From: Bryobacterales bacterium
GTDB lineage: Bacteria; Acidobacteriota; Terriglobia; Bryobacterales; Bryobacteraceae
Assembly: GCA_003166865.1 (NCBI GenBank)
Contig: PMUP01000064.1
Span: 36,765 to 100,764 of the forward strand
Direction of reading: 5' to 3'
DNA length: 64,000 bases
The translations under genes and the position numbers were made by a program. Of the stretch, positions 16,631 to 24,975 are shown piece by piece. Positions within the stretch are counted from its first letter, which is position 1. The number at the start of each line of letters is the position of its first letter. Under the pieces are notes generated by a model. The model saw only the letters and a program-made list of their open reading frames with translations, made no database searches and was not told the origin of the DNA.

Positions 16631-17220
16631 CGCAGCAGGCCCATCTTGTCGAACGGCCAGTAAATGAAAACGGCTTTGCCGTAGATATACCGGCGCGGGA
16701 CCATGCCCCACGCCCGGCTATCGTTGGAAGAGCTGCGGTGATCGCCGAGCACGAAATACTCGTCCTCGGGAACCAGACGCGCCGGCATCGAGCTCTGATC
16801 GCGAAATTCGGGCGGGACATAGCTTTCGACCAACGTCTGCCCATTGACGATCACCTTGCCATCGTTCACTTCCACACGGTCGCCCGGCATTCCGATCACG
16901 CGCTTGATGTAGGACTTGGTGGGGTCGCCGGGAAACCAGAAGACCACCGTATCGCCTCGATCGATGTTGCCGAAGTGGAAGCGGTAGACGAACTTGTTGA
17001 TGAAGATGCGCTCCTGGTCGTCGAGAGTGGGCATCATGCTGGTGCCCTCCACCTTCACCGGCTGGTAGATGAACAGGATTACGAAGACGGCCAGGACCAC
17101 CGAGATCATCAGATCCCGAACCCAATGCCCGAACGCACCGAGCACCGAGCGTTTAGCCGGGCCGCTGGTGGCGTTTACCGGAGCCGTGTTCACTGCGGAA
17201 GGCGTGTCTTGCTGGTCCAT
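16627..17220 (-). CDS. lepB: signal peptidase I
   Basis: Membrane-bound Ser/Lys protease that removes signal peptides from exported proteins. The 197-residue protein has one N-terminal membrane helix (about 36-54), the catalytic Ser61 in EGTSMMPTL, the catalytic Lys106 in KSYIKRVIGMPGDRVEV, and the box E motif GDHRSSSNDSRAWG. It is of the short single-helix type. The gene stands alone and is convergent with the ARPP-1 gene. Confidence 0.96.
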   Translation of the reverse strand: MDQQDTPSAVNTAPVNATSGPAKRSVLGAFGHWVRDLMISVVLAVFVILFIYQPVKVEGTSMMPTLDDQERIFINKFVYRFHFGNIDRGDTVVFWFPGDPTKSYIKRVIGMPGDRVEVNDGKVIVNGQTLVESYVPPEFRDQSSMPARLVPEDEYFVLGDHRSSSNDSRAWGMVPRRYIYGKAVFIYWPFDKMGLLR

Positions 17221-17346
17221 TTCTTACCAGATTCGAACTGGATTCCTATTTGATTTTCGCACCGACGGGGATGTTACGGCAAGCCCTGGCTGCCTGCGTT
17301 TAGATGCCGCGATCCGAGACGCTCAGGGGTGCAAGAATAGAACCGG

Positions 17347-18219
17347 ATGTTTAAAATCCGAAAACTTGGTGACGAACTCTCTCGCCGAGTACTCAATGCG
17401 CTGCCTGACAACATCGCGCTCAAGGGCGTATTCTTTCGGGCCCACGGATTTTTGCCCAACCTCACCAGCCCAAAGTCTTTCTCGGAGAGAATACAGCATC
17501 GGAAGTTGTTTGACCGGGACCACTTGATGCCACTCTTCGCGGACAAGGAGGAAATGAAGCACCGGGTTGCCGATATCATAGGGAGCAGCGCCTTCACACC
17601 GAAGACCCACTGGGTTGGCGCCGACATTACGGCGCTAGATTTTAGTTCTATTCCCCGCCCCTTCGTCGTAAAGCCGACGCATATGTGTGGGCATGTACGA
17701 TTCTTCCCTGAAGGAGGCTCGCTCGACGTGGAATCGCTTCTTGATGAATGTCGCTCCTGGCTCAGAACTCAGTATGGAACGCACCACCGCGAGTGGTTAT
17801 ATCGCAGCATTCCACCGAGAATTCTTGTTGAAGAAATGCTCGGAGAGGGCACTGTTCCATCAGACTACAAGCTGTTTGTGTTTGGGGGGAAAGTGGAGTA
17901 CATCCAAGTAGACATGTCTCGCTTCGAAAATCACCAGCGAGCGATTTACGATCCTCTCTGGAACAAGCTGCCCGTTTCAATCCTCTATCCAACATCCGTG
18001 CAGGAGTTCCCGCGGCCGGCCACATTGGACACGATGATCTCTGTTGCAGAGCAGCTCGGCGCCTTGTTCGATTTTGTCCGTGTCGACCTCTATGAACATC
18101 GCGGCAGAGTCGCGGTCGGCGAACTGACTTTTTATCCAGGGTCCGGCCTGGCACGGATCTCACCTAGAAGTTTTGACCTTGCAATGGGCGAAAAGTGGCG
18201 ACGCGGACGCGCCAGCTGA
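17347..18219 (+). CDS. TupA-like ATP-grasp protein
   Basis: A 290-residue protein resembling the TupA-like ATP-grasp family, which includes teichuronopeptide synthesis and polysaccharide-modifying proteins. Seen: the N-terminal PNLTSPKSFSERIQHRKLFDRD, the ATP-grasp core FVVKPTHMCGHVRFF, EEMLGEGTVPSDYKLFVFGGK, and the metal-binding end VRVDLYEHRGRVAVGELTFYPGSG. Such enzymes usually ligate amino acids onto surface polymers using ATP. The gene has no sugar-polymer neighbours here, and its A/T-richer, less biased codon use compared with flanking genes hints at acquisition. Confidence 0.78.
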   Translation: MFKIRKLGDELSRRVLNALPDNIALKGVFFRAHGFLPNLTSPKSFSERIQHRKLFDRDHLMPLFADKEEMKHRVADIIGSSAFTPKTHWVGADITALDFSSIPRPFVVKPTHMCGHVRFFPEGGSLDVESLLDECRSWLRTQYGTHHREWLYRSIPPRILVEEMLGEGTVPSDYKLFVFGGKVEYIQVDMSRFENHQRAIYDPLWNKLPVSILYPTSVQEFPRPATLDTMISVAEQLGALFDFVRVDLYEHRGRVAVGELTFYPGSGLARISPRSFDLAMGEKWRRGRAS

Positions 18220-18270
18220 CCGGAGCTTCCAAGCACATTTGTAGTACGATTGCTTCAGGAAGAACAATCG

Positions 18271-18993
18271 ATGTACAGATGGGGTCTGATCGCGCTCGCC
18301 GTCGCTCAGTGCATGGCCGCGGATGCGAGCAAATTGCCGGGAGGCACGTGGGCCTCCATCCAGACGCTGCCCGACATGAGCGGCGTCTGGGAGATGACTT
18401 TTGGCCGCGGAGGATTTGCCCCGCCGCAACAGCCTTCTCTCACGCCCAAGTATGCAGCCATGCTCAAAGCCTTCCAGGACGGGCCGCCGCAAGAGTCACC
18501 CATGGCAAACTGTGTCCCGCCCGGGATGCCGGGCGTCATGGGTCAGCCGTACCCCATTGAAATCCTATTCACGCCGGGCATGGTCACCGTCATCGCCGAG
18601 GCGTTCATGCAGGTGCGGCACGTCTACACCGACGGCCGGGATCATCCCGACGATCCCGATCTGACCTTCAATGGCCACTCTATTGGGCATTGGGACGGCG
18701 ACACCCTGGTGGTGGATTCGGTTGGCTTTACCAAGGACACGCCTTTGGGAATGAACATGGGGACGCGGCACAGCGAGAAAATGCACATCGTCGAACGCTT
18801 CCACCTCAAGGATCCCAAGACGCTCGAAATCACCACCGCGATCGACGATCCGGAAGCGCTGGCGAAGCCTTATACCAGAACGATCACCTACGCCCGCCAT
18901 AGCGATTGGACCCTGGCCGAGTACATCTGCCAGCAGAATAACCGCAACTCCGCGGACGCCAATGGAAAGGCTGGAATCAATCTCAAGCACTGA
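18271..18993 (+). CDS. exported WDGDTLVV-family protein of unknown function
   Basis: A 240-residue protein with a short signal peptide (MYRWGLIALAVAQCMAAD). AGGAAGAA sits about 6 nt ahead of the ATG at 18271 and decides that start over the TTG at 18250. The C-terminal half has the motif GHWDGDTLVVDSVGF, then ERFHLKDPKTLEITTAIDDPEAL and CQQNNRN. The same family recurs three times at 33207-36473. Members often sit next to DUF6152 genes, as here (17 nt upstream of one). No enzymatic motif is recognised. Confidence 0.75.
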   Translation: MYRWGLIALAVAQCMAADASKLPGGTWASIQTLPDMSGVWEMTFGRGGFAPPQQPSLTPKYAAMLKAFQDGPPQESPMANCVPPGMPGVMGQPYPIEILFTPGMVTVIAEAFMQVRHVYTDGRDHPDDPDLTFNGHSIGHWDGDTLVVDSVGFTKDTPLGMNMGTRHSEKMHIVERFHLKDPKTLEITTAIDDPEALAKPYTRTITYARHSDWTLAEYICQQNNRNSADANGKAGINLKH

Positions 18994-19010
18994 CGCGAGA
19001 GCAAATCGGA

Positions 19011-19424
19011 ATGAGAATCAAGATCATTAATACCAGCCTTGCCGCTTTGGCGCTCGCAGTCTTATTCGCCGTTCAGCCGGCCATGGCGCATCATTCGTTT
19101 GAGATGTTCGACATGTCGAAGGCGATGACTCTAACTGGGACTATCAAGGATTTTCAGTGGACCAATCCCCACACCTGGACATTCATAGATGTTCCCAATG
19201 ACAAAGGCGGCGTGGACACGTGGGGCATTGAAGGCATGAGTCCGAACTTTCTGGGCCGGCGCGGCTGGACCAAGCATACCTTGAGCCCTGGCGACAAGGT
19301 AACCATCACCATTGCCCCGCTGAAGGATGGACAGAAGGGCGGGACCTTCTTGCGCGCCACTTTATCTGACGGGCGCGAGATGGTGATGTTCGAAACCCCA
19401 CCCCGGGCCCAGCCTAACAAGTAA
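19011..19424 (+). CDS. DUF6152 family exported protein
   Basis: A 137-residue protein with a clear signal peptide (cleavage likely after PAMA), then the family hallmark HHSFEMFDMSKAMTLTGTIK and FQWTNPHTWTFIDV. The fold is probably a small beta barrel; the function is unknown. It is the middle gene of an apparent three-gene operon, 17 nt after a WDGDTLVV-family gene and 11 nt before the HD-domain gene, so the three probably act together in the periplasm. Confidence 0.82.
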   Translation: MRIKIINTSLAALALAVLFAVQPAMAHHSFEMFDMSKAMTLTGTIKDFQWTNPHTWTFIDVPNDKGGVDTWGIEGMSPNFLGRRGWTKHTLSPGDKVTITIAPLKDGQKGGTFLRATLSDGREMVMFETPPRAQPNK

Positions 19425-19435
19425 AGGAGATGAAT

Positions 19436-20239
19436 ATGGAAATCGATCGAAGAGCATTCTTTGCGGGTCTCGGCGGCGTCTCGGCCGTCGCGTTGATGAG
19501 TTCGGAGGCGAAAGCCGACGCCTTGGAACACCACATGGCGTTCCAATTGAACGCGGCGGTAGCCAAGAAGTTTCCGACGGCGGAAGAAATTGCAGCGAAA
19601 GTGGACACCAGGCCCACGCGGCGCGGAGTCGGCAACCTGTTCGCGTCGTCCACGGGCAATGTGAAAAGGCTTCCGGCCCTGCCGGAGAAGCCCACCCTGC
19701 TGGATTACTTCCATCTGCGGTTCAACGCAACATCCAACCATGTCCTGCAGAGCGCCAATCGCGCGATGACCAATGGGATGTCGGAGGAGATCGTCACGGC
19801 TTGCCTGCTGCATGACGTGGTGCAGGAATTGATCAAGGTAGACCATGGCTGGTGGGGCGCGCAGATGTTTGAGCCGTACGTCTCGGAGAAGACCTCGTTC
19901 GCCATTCGGTATCATCAGGCGCTGCGCTTCTACGCGGACACCGAACATGGGTATGAGTACCCGGATCTGTACCGCAGCCTATTCGGCGAAGATTATAAGC
20001 CGGAGCCGTATATCGAAGCGACATACAAAATGGTGCGGAACCACAAGTGGTATTTGGAGCCGCGCATGGTTACCGTGAACGACCTGTACGCTTTTGATCC
20101 CAACGTGAACCCCAAGATCGATCAGTTCGTCGATATCATCGGCCGCAATTTCAAGCAACCCAAAGAGGGACTGGGATACGACAACAGTCCGTCGGCGCAC
20201 ATGTGGCGCTCGATCGCTATGCCCGATCACCCGCTCTGA
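19436..20239 (+). CDS. Tat-targeted HD-domain protein, PhnZ/MIOX-like oxygenase fold
   Basis: A 267-residue protein. AGGAG (19425-19429) lies directly against the ATG at 19430 but 6 nt from the ATG at 19436, so the latter is the likely start. The N-terminus DRRAFFAGLGGVSAVALM looks like a twin-arginine signal. The core has His102 (NHVLQSA), His126-Asp127 (CLLHDV), His137 (DHGWWGA) and His160 (RYHQALRFY). The spacings (24, 11, 23) and flanking residues resemble mixed-valence diiron HD oxygenases such as PhnZ. An oxygenase role is inferred from motifs only; a phosphohydrolase is the alternative. Last gene of the DUF6152 operon. Confidence 0.6.
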   Translation: MEIDRRAFFAGLGGVSAVALMSSEAKADALEHHMAFQLNAAVAKKFPTAEEIAAKVDTRPTRRGVGNLFASSTGNVKRLPALPEKPTLLDYFHLRFNATSNHVLQSANRAMTNGMSEEIVTACLLHDVVQELIKVDHGWWGAQMFEPYVSEKTSFAIRYHQALRFYADTEHGYEYPDLYRSLFGEDYKPEPYIEATYKMVRNHKWYLEPRMVTVNDLYAFDPNVNPKIDQFVDIIGRNFKQPKEGLGYDNSPSAHMWRSIAMPDHPL

Positions 20240-20257
20240 GGGGGTTGCCGGCAGGCC

Positions 20258-21217
20258 CTATTTGGCCGCGTTTTTCGCCAAGAGCACCGATCCCAGGCCT
20301 AGAATGGCGAACGCCATTCCCAAGATCCAATACAGACTTTCGTAGATGCGCGGCTTCACTTCCTGGACCTGAGGCTGGCCGCTGTCATCGGCCGAGCCCT
20401 CCGACTGCTGGAGCGAGCCGGTCCCGTCCACTTCCACCTTGAAACTAGCGTTCTTGATGCGGTAGATACTGGCTTGCGTCTTCGGCTCCTGGCCCACCAG
20501 CTCCAGGTCGTCACTCTTCGCGGTGACGCCGCTCGGGACCACCAGATTCGATGATCCTTCGGGGTAGATAAGTTTGTCGTTGAAGACCATGGGGCTGGTG
20601 GTGGGAATCGCATAATTCACGTCGAACCGCGTCTCGCCCGGCCGGACCGGATAATCCACTTTGTAGATGCCGGGCTCTTTGGTCTTCAAAGCGGGCCGCT
20701 GGATGGGCATTCCCCCGGCGGGGTTGACCGTGACGCTGGTGAGTCCCGTGGCCTCGGGTGGAACGTAGAAGCGGACCGAGCCGTTGACCGGGTCGTTATA
20801 AGTGAGGCTGGGATCGCCCATGTAAAGCAGCCCCTCGCTCACCGTCATTTCTTTTTCACCGGGCTGAAGCACGATGAAGTGCTGAGAGACTTTGGCTGTG
20901 CCGGCTTTATTCGTGGACGCGTACACCGGAATCTGAAGGCCAGTGGACGGCATGCCGGGCGGCACCATTCGGTTGTACTGGACGCCCTGGAAGATGGCTT
21001 GAATCAGGCGCGGGCCCTGAGCGTCGTTGTTGTCGAAACTGAATTTGCCTTGCGCGTCGGTCTTGGTTGTACCGAGCGTCTGCATGCCAGCCTGAGTGGG
21101 CTGGATCAGCATAACCACGGTGTTCGCCTGGGGCTGGCCCGTCGTACCGTTGACGATCACGCCATCGATGCCCGCGAAGGCGGGAGCGATCACGAGGAGG
21201 GAGAGCAGGAGCTTCAC
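20258..21217 (-). CDS. exported carboxypeptidase-regulatory-like protein with C-terminal membrane anchor
   Basis: A 319-residue protein. The GTG at 21217 is chosen because it forms a GTGA overlap with the upstream zinc-ribbon gene and gives a proper signal peptide (KLLLSLLVIAPAFA). A CarboxypepD_reg-like beta-sandwich follows (GIDGVIVNGTTGQPQANTVV, DAQGKFSFDN), then a second beta-rich part and one C-terminal membrane helix (YWILGMAFAILGLGSVLLA). It is the last gene of the ccm cluster and might help handle apocytochrome or haem at the membrane; that role is inferred from position only. Confidence 0.65.
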   Translation of the reverse strand: MKLLLSLLVIAPAFAGIDGVIVNGTTGQPQANTVVMLIQPTQAGMQTLGTTKTDAQGKFSFDNNDAQGPRLIQAIFQGVQYNRMVPPGMPSTGLQIPVYASTNKAGTAKVSQHFIVLQPGEKEMTVSEGLLYMGDPSLTYNDPVNGSVRFYVPPEATGLTSVTVNPAGGMPIQRPALKTKEPGIYKVDYPVRPGETRFDVNYAIPTTSPMVFNDKLIYPEGSSNLVVPSGVTAKSDDLELVGQEPKTQASIYRIKNASFKVEVDGTGSLQQSEGSADDSGQPQVQEVKPRIYESLYWILGMAFAILGLGSVLLAKNAAK

Positions 21218-21591
21218 GCCATCGCCTTTCCGCACTCGCCGCAGAATTTCATGGGATGGTCGAACTTCGCTTTGCAATGGGGACAAGTCTTGCCATCGGG
21301 CCTAATCTTGGCCGCGGGCGCTTTGGCGGGTTGCACCGCGTCGATCTCGGCCAGCACCCTCGCCAATTCGCGCTGCAAATCCACTTTGGTCTTTTGATAA
21401 TCGGCGTCCGACAACTTACCCAGGCGGTATTCGAACTGGAGATCGCGCAGGTTTTCGTAGATCTGGGCTTTGTGTTCCTCCAGATGCGCCGTGGGCGAGA
21501 CTGGCGGGGTTTCGGGAACATCTTGGGAGCGCACCAACAGCGTGAACAGGAGGGTCCCCACCACGAGGACAACGGCTGCCGAAAGAACCAT
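21214..21591 (-). CDS. membrane-anchored coiled-coil zinc-ribbon protein in the ccm cluster
   Basis: A 125-residue protein with an N-terminal membrane helix (MVLSAAVVLVVGTLLFTLLV), a helical segment YENLRDLQFEYRLGKLSDADY like that of CcmI-type subunits, and a C-terminal zinc ribbon (CPHCKAKFDHPMKFCGEC). Its ATG overlaps the ccmH stop by one base (TGATG). It may take the place of CcmI as a partner of the CcmFH haem lyase, with the ribbon replacing the TPR part. This is inferred from neighbours and the N-terminal helix; no activity is established. Confidence 0.65.
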   Translation of the reverse strand: MVLSAAVVLVVGTLLFTLLVRSQDVPETPPVSPTAHLEEHKAQIYENLRDLQFEYRLGKLSDADYQKTKVDLQRELARVLAEIDAVQPAKAPAAKIRPDGKTCPHCKAKFDHPMKFCGECGKAMA

Positions 21592-22061
21592 CAATCGAGC
21601 TTTTCCACTTCCTTCTCGATTTGATCGTGATAGCGATCTAAGAGAGGATCGTGCGGCGCTCCGCCGGCGGCAACCGCGGCTTCCTTGCGGCTTAACTTGC
21701 GGATCACGAACACGACCAAAATCAGACCCAGGGCGGCGGCGGTGTAGAACGAGAGCGAACCAAGGATTCCGGGCGGGACAACCACGACATTCGATCCCAT
21801 TTCATTTGCGAACTGACCCAGAATGGCTTGATCGGACATCCCGGCCTGCTCCATCTTGAGGATCTTTTTCTTGTTCTCCCAGCAAGTGCGGCAAGGATAT
21901 GGATCCATGCGGCAAGCCATGTTGGTTTTACAACCGCACGGGCAGTTCAGGCGATCGGCGATGCGATTCACCGCCGGGCTCTCTAGTTCTTCGGCCGACT
22001 GGGCGAAGCATCCGCCCGCAAACAGACTCACAACCAGGAGACTATTTCTGAACCGTCGCAT
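21591..22061 (-). CDS. ccmH: cytochrome c maturation protein CcmH
   Basis: CcmH reduces or holds apocytochrome CXXCH motifs and works with CcmF in haem ligation. The product (about 156 residues) has a signal peptide (LLVVSLFAGGCFA), a Cys-rich segment LNCPCGCKTNMACRMDPYPC and a C-terminal membrane helix. The standard LRCxxC motif is changed to LNCPCGC with three further Cys, a form seen in acidobacterial and other divergent CcmH. I start at the ATG at 22061; a TTG at 22073 is possible. It overlaps the ccmF end by 20 nt. Confidence 0.85.
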   Translation of the reverse strand: MRRFRNSLLVVSLFAGGCFAQSAEELESPAVNRIADRLNCPCGCKTNMACRMDPYPCRTCWENKKKILKMEQAGMSDQAILGQFANEMGSNVVVVPPGILGSLSFYTAAALGLILVVFVIRKLSRKEAAVAAGGAPHDPLLDRYHDQIEKEVEKLD

Positions 22062-24057
22062 GTTTCTGCTCAACTCCGATCACTTGCGTCCGGGCGTAAG
22101 ACAGACGTACTTTATTCGGAATCAGGCACACGATGGTCCCGAACGCGAGCACCCAGAATCCGATCCAAATCCAGGAAACCAACGGGAAAACGTAAGCCTG
22201 GATGACGGCGCGCTGGTTGTCCGCCGAAAGGCCAGCGAAGTTGACGTAGAGATCCTCGTTCAACCTTCTACGAATAGACACTTCAGACGTCGGCTGCTGG
22301 CTGGCCTTATACAAGCGCCGCTCGGGGAAGAGTTGCCCAAGGGGACTTGCATTCCGCGAGGCCTCAACAGTCAGCCTCTGCCACGCGTAGGTGTCGTTCT
22401 CACCCGACTCGATGTTCACCACATGGATGTTGTAATGCCCCAGAGCGAAGTTGCCGCCCGGCCGGACCTCCTTGGTGACGTCCAGATCGAAAGCCGCGCC
22501 GGTATAGCCGATAAACATGAACACTATGCCCATATGGACCAGGTATCCGCCGTAGCGGCGCGTATTGCGGTGCGTCAGCGCGATGGCGGCCGGGATCAGC
22601 CCGATGCCGTCCTTGGCGCGAATGGCCGAGGCGCCCTTCCAGAACTCGGTGATGATGGTCGCCGTGACGAACATGCAGAGCCCGAACGAAACCAGCGCGT
22701 AGGGATGCTCATAGACGCCAAAAAAGGCGAGCGCGATCATCAGCACGGCCGCGGACATCGTCGGGATAAAGAACGCGCGCCGCAAACTTTCGAGCGAGCT
22801 TCTGCGCCAGGCGATCAGTGGGCCGATGCCCGTCAGCAGGATCAATGCCAGTCCGATCGGGATGTTAATGCGATTGAAAAAGGGCGCGTCCACGCTGATC
22901 TTTTCGCCGGTCAGCGCTTCCGAGATTACCGGGAACATCGTGCCCCACAGCACAGCGAAGCAACTGGCCACCAGGATCAGGTTGTTGAACATGAAGCTGG
23001 ATTCGCGCGACACGACACTTTCGAGGCGCGCTTCCGACTTCAGATATTTCAAGCGTTCCAGGATTAGAACCACCGTGGCCGCGATGCCGACAGCCAGAAA
23101 AATCACGAAATACTTACCGATGGGCGACTGCGCGAAAGCATGCACCGAACTGACCACGCCCGAGCGCGTCAGGAACGTTCCGAAGATGCACAGGAAGAAG
23201 GTCCCGGAAATCAGGACCATGTTCCACACCTTCATCATGCCCTTCTTTTCCTGCATCATCACCGAGTGCAGGAACGCGGTAGCGGTGATCCAAGGCAACA
23301 GCGACGCGTTCTCAACCGGGTCCCAGGCCCAATAGCCGCCCCAGCCGAGCACTGCGTACGCCCAACCCTGCCCGAGCAGGATGCCCGCGCTTTGAAACAG
23401 CCATGTCACGATGGTCCAGCGCCGCGTGGTGTGAATCCAGGCATCGCCCGGTTGCTTGGTGATCAGCGAACCCATCGCAAACGCGAACGGCACCGTGAAT
23501 CCGACGTAGCCCAGGTAGAGCATCGGCGGATGGATCACCATGGTCCAATATTGGAGCAGCGGATTCAGGCCTTGACCCACGCCCTCGACGATGTTGCCAC
23601 GGCCGGCTTCGAGCACTGCAAAGGGGCTCAACACGAAGCTGATCAACATCAGGAAAAACGCTTCGGTGGTCATGAGCACGGAAGTGACCCACGGCATCAT
23701 GTCGCGGAACTTGCGGCGGTTCATGAAGACCACGACGGCCGAATAGCTGGCCAGCAGCCACGACCACAACAGCAGCGAGCCTTGCTGCCCGCCCCACCAA
23801 GCCGTGAACTTGTAGATCTTCGACATGGACGAATCGGTGTGCGCGGCGACGTAGGCCAGCCGGAAATCGCCCGTCAGGAGGGAATAGATCAACAAGCCGG
23901 ACGCTACAGTGACCAACAACCATACCGAGTAGACCGCGCGTTCAGCGCTAACGGTGAGAAAGGAGTTTTTCTTGAGCCTGCCTGTCACCGACGCGACCAC
24001 CGCATAAACGGTGAAACAAAAGGCGAGCAGGATTGAGAGAGCGCCGATATTTTCCAT
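22042..24057 (-). CDS. ccmF: cytochrome c haem lyase subunit CcmF
   Basis: The 671-residue polytopic inner-membrane protein of system I cytochrome c maturation, which receives haem from CcmE and attaches it to apocytochrome. It has the WWD-type periplasmic haem-binding stretch AWWGGQQGSLLLWSWLL, conserved His-bearing segments (VIHPPMLYLGYVG) and WAWDPVENASLLPW. About 15 hydrophobic helices are visible. It lies 37 nt after ccmE on the same strand. ccmA, B, C, D and G are not in this window. Confidence 0.95.
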   Translation of the reverse strand: MENIGALSILLAFCFTVYAVVASVTGRLKKNSFLTVSAERAVYSVWLLVTVASGLLIYSLLTGDFRLAYVAAHTDSSMSKIYKFTAWWGGQQGSLLLWSWLLASYSAVVVFMNRRKFRDMMPWVTSVLMTTEAFFLMLISFVLSPFAVLEAGRGNIVEGVGQGLNPLLQYWTMVIHPPMLYLGYVGFTVPFAFAMGSLITKQPGDAWIHTTRRWTIVTWLFQSAGILLGQGWAYAVLGWGGYWAWDPVENASLLPWITATAFLHSVMMQEKKGMMKVWNMVLISGTFFLCIFGTFLTRSGVVSSVHAFAQSPIGKYFVIFLAVGIAATVVLILERLKYLKSEARLESVVSRESSFMFNNLILVASCFAVLWGTMFPVISEALTGEKISVDAPFFNRINIPIGLALILLTGIGPLIAWRRSSLESLRRAFFIPTMSAAVLMIALAFFGVYEHPYALVSFGLCMFVTATIITEFWKGASAIRAKDGIGLIPAAIALTHRNTRRYGGYLVHMGIVFMFIGYTGAAFDLDVTKEVRPGGNFALGHYNIHVVNIESGENDTYAWQRLTVEASRNASPLGQLFPERRLYKASQQPTSEVSIRRRLNEDLYVNFAGLSADNQRAVIQAYVFPLVSWIWIGFWVLAFGTIVCLIPNKVRLSYARTQVIGVEQKHATVQK

Positions 24058-24094
24058 TCGAGCTTTTGGTCCTCGAAACGGAGCGCGAGCCGAT

Positions 24095-24550
24095 TTAGCT
24101 TCTGGCTTGGTTTATGGTTGGGGTCGCGCCCGTCTTCATTTGTGGCTTGGCTTCGTACTTGGAGGCGCATTTCGCCTGCACCTTGCTGGCATGAAAGACG
24201 CCGTCTTGATCTAGCTTTCCGTCAGCGAGAGCCTGCGCGTTGTCCTTGAACGTGTCGGGCAGCGGATCGATCCCGTTGTACACAACCGCGAGCCGGACCG
24301 GGTCCTTCTGGAGCACACCGGGAGTTTGGTGCATGATGAAGCTGACCTTGGAGCCGTCGCGCACGATGGAGCCCTGCTCCACGTAGCCGTTCACGCGCAA
24401 CCGCTGGCCCTGGGCCCGATCGCCCATCTGGGTGACTTCTTTAATTTCTTTGTAGTACGTCTTGCTTTCGGTGACTCCGCCGAGCGCGAGCCATGCCAGC
24501 ACACCAATGATCACAACCACAATGGCGCCGAACTTCCAGTACGTATTCAT
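24095..24550 (-). CDS. ccmE: cytochrome c maturation haem chaperone CcmE, CxxxY type
   Basis: CcmE covalently holds haem in the periplasm for delivery to CcmF. The ATG at 24550 follows CAGGAG at good distance and yields MNTYWKFGAIVVVIIGV, the N-terminal anchor; the 151-residue length is typical. The body has GQRLRVNGYVEQGSIVRDG and the OB-fold strands. At the haem-attachment site the usual HxxxY is replaced by Cys128-Ala-Ser-Lys-Tyr132, the CxxxY variant known from Desulfovibrio and archaea. It is the first gene of the minus-strand ccm cluster. Confidence 0.92.
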   Translation of the reverse strand: MNTYWKFGAIVVVIIGVLAWLALGGVTESKTYYKEIKEVTQMGDRAQGQRLRVNGYVEQGSIVRDGSKVSFIMHQTPGVLQKDPVRLAVVYNGIDPLPDTFKDNAQALADGKLDQDGVFHASKVQAKCASKYEAKPQMKTGATPTINQARS

Positions 24551-24975
24551 TAATGCGCTCCTGAAACTATTAGTATAGCGCCGTAGGGCTGCTTCGGGCG
24601 TTTGTATGACGAACGAGAGGCGGCGTTTCATCCGACTTTTGGGGTGAAGCACGGAGGAGCGGATCAGAGTTGCTAGTCCGGATCGAGAAAATCCCCGTAA
24701 GCCCTTGAAGCACAGGATCTTGTATGCGCGGGTGGCGCAACTGGCCTACTTTTGTGTTTGGCCGTGGTTTTTTTCAGGGCTGGCGGCGAATGGCGTGGGA
24801 ACCGCGGCAGGCAGGTGGAAACTCAACATACTGATGGAATCATAGCCGGCCGAAGAGTCGCCGGCGCATTTGGCGTGTGTAAAGCGATGAGCCGGAAAGG
24901 ATGAAAGGTGGAAGTAGCGAAGTGACCGGCGGGGTGCTGGACTGATGAACGTCGGGTACACTGAACTTACCAGCC
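24551..24975. other. 425-bp intergenic region between divergent ccmE and eutB
   Basis: Holds the presumed promoters of the ccm cluster and of eutBC. A minus-strand frame at 24746-24961 is open but has no family resemblance or ribosome-binding site. I looked for a cobalamin riboswitch, which would suit a B12-dependent enzyme, and found no convincing B12-box or conserved core. Nothing else is supported. Confidence 0.5.

Noticed and set aside
24746..24961. 71-codon open frame between ccmE and eutB
   Set aside because: No ribosome-binding site, no recognisable motif and unusual composition; kept only as part of the intergenic note.
24653..24975. Cobalamin riboswitch or tRNA upstream of eutB
   Set aside because: A few G-rich segments resemble parts of the B12 element or a tRNA D arm, but the conserved core and a full cloverleaf cannot be drawn.
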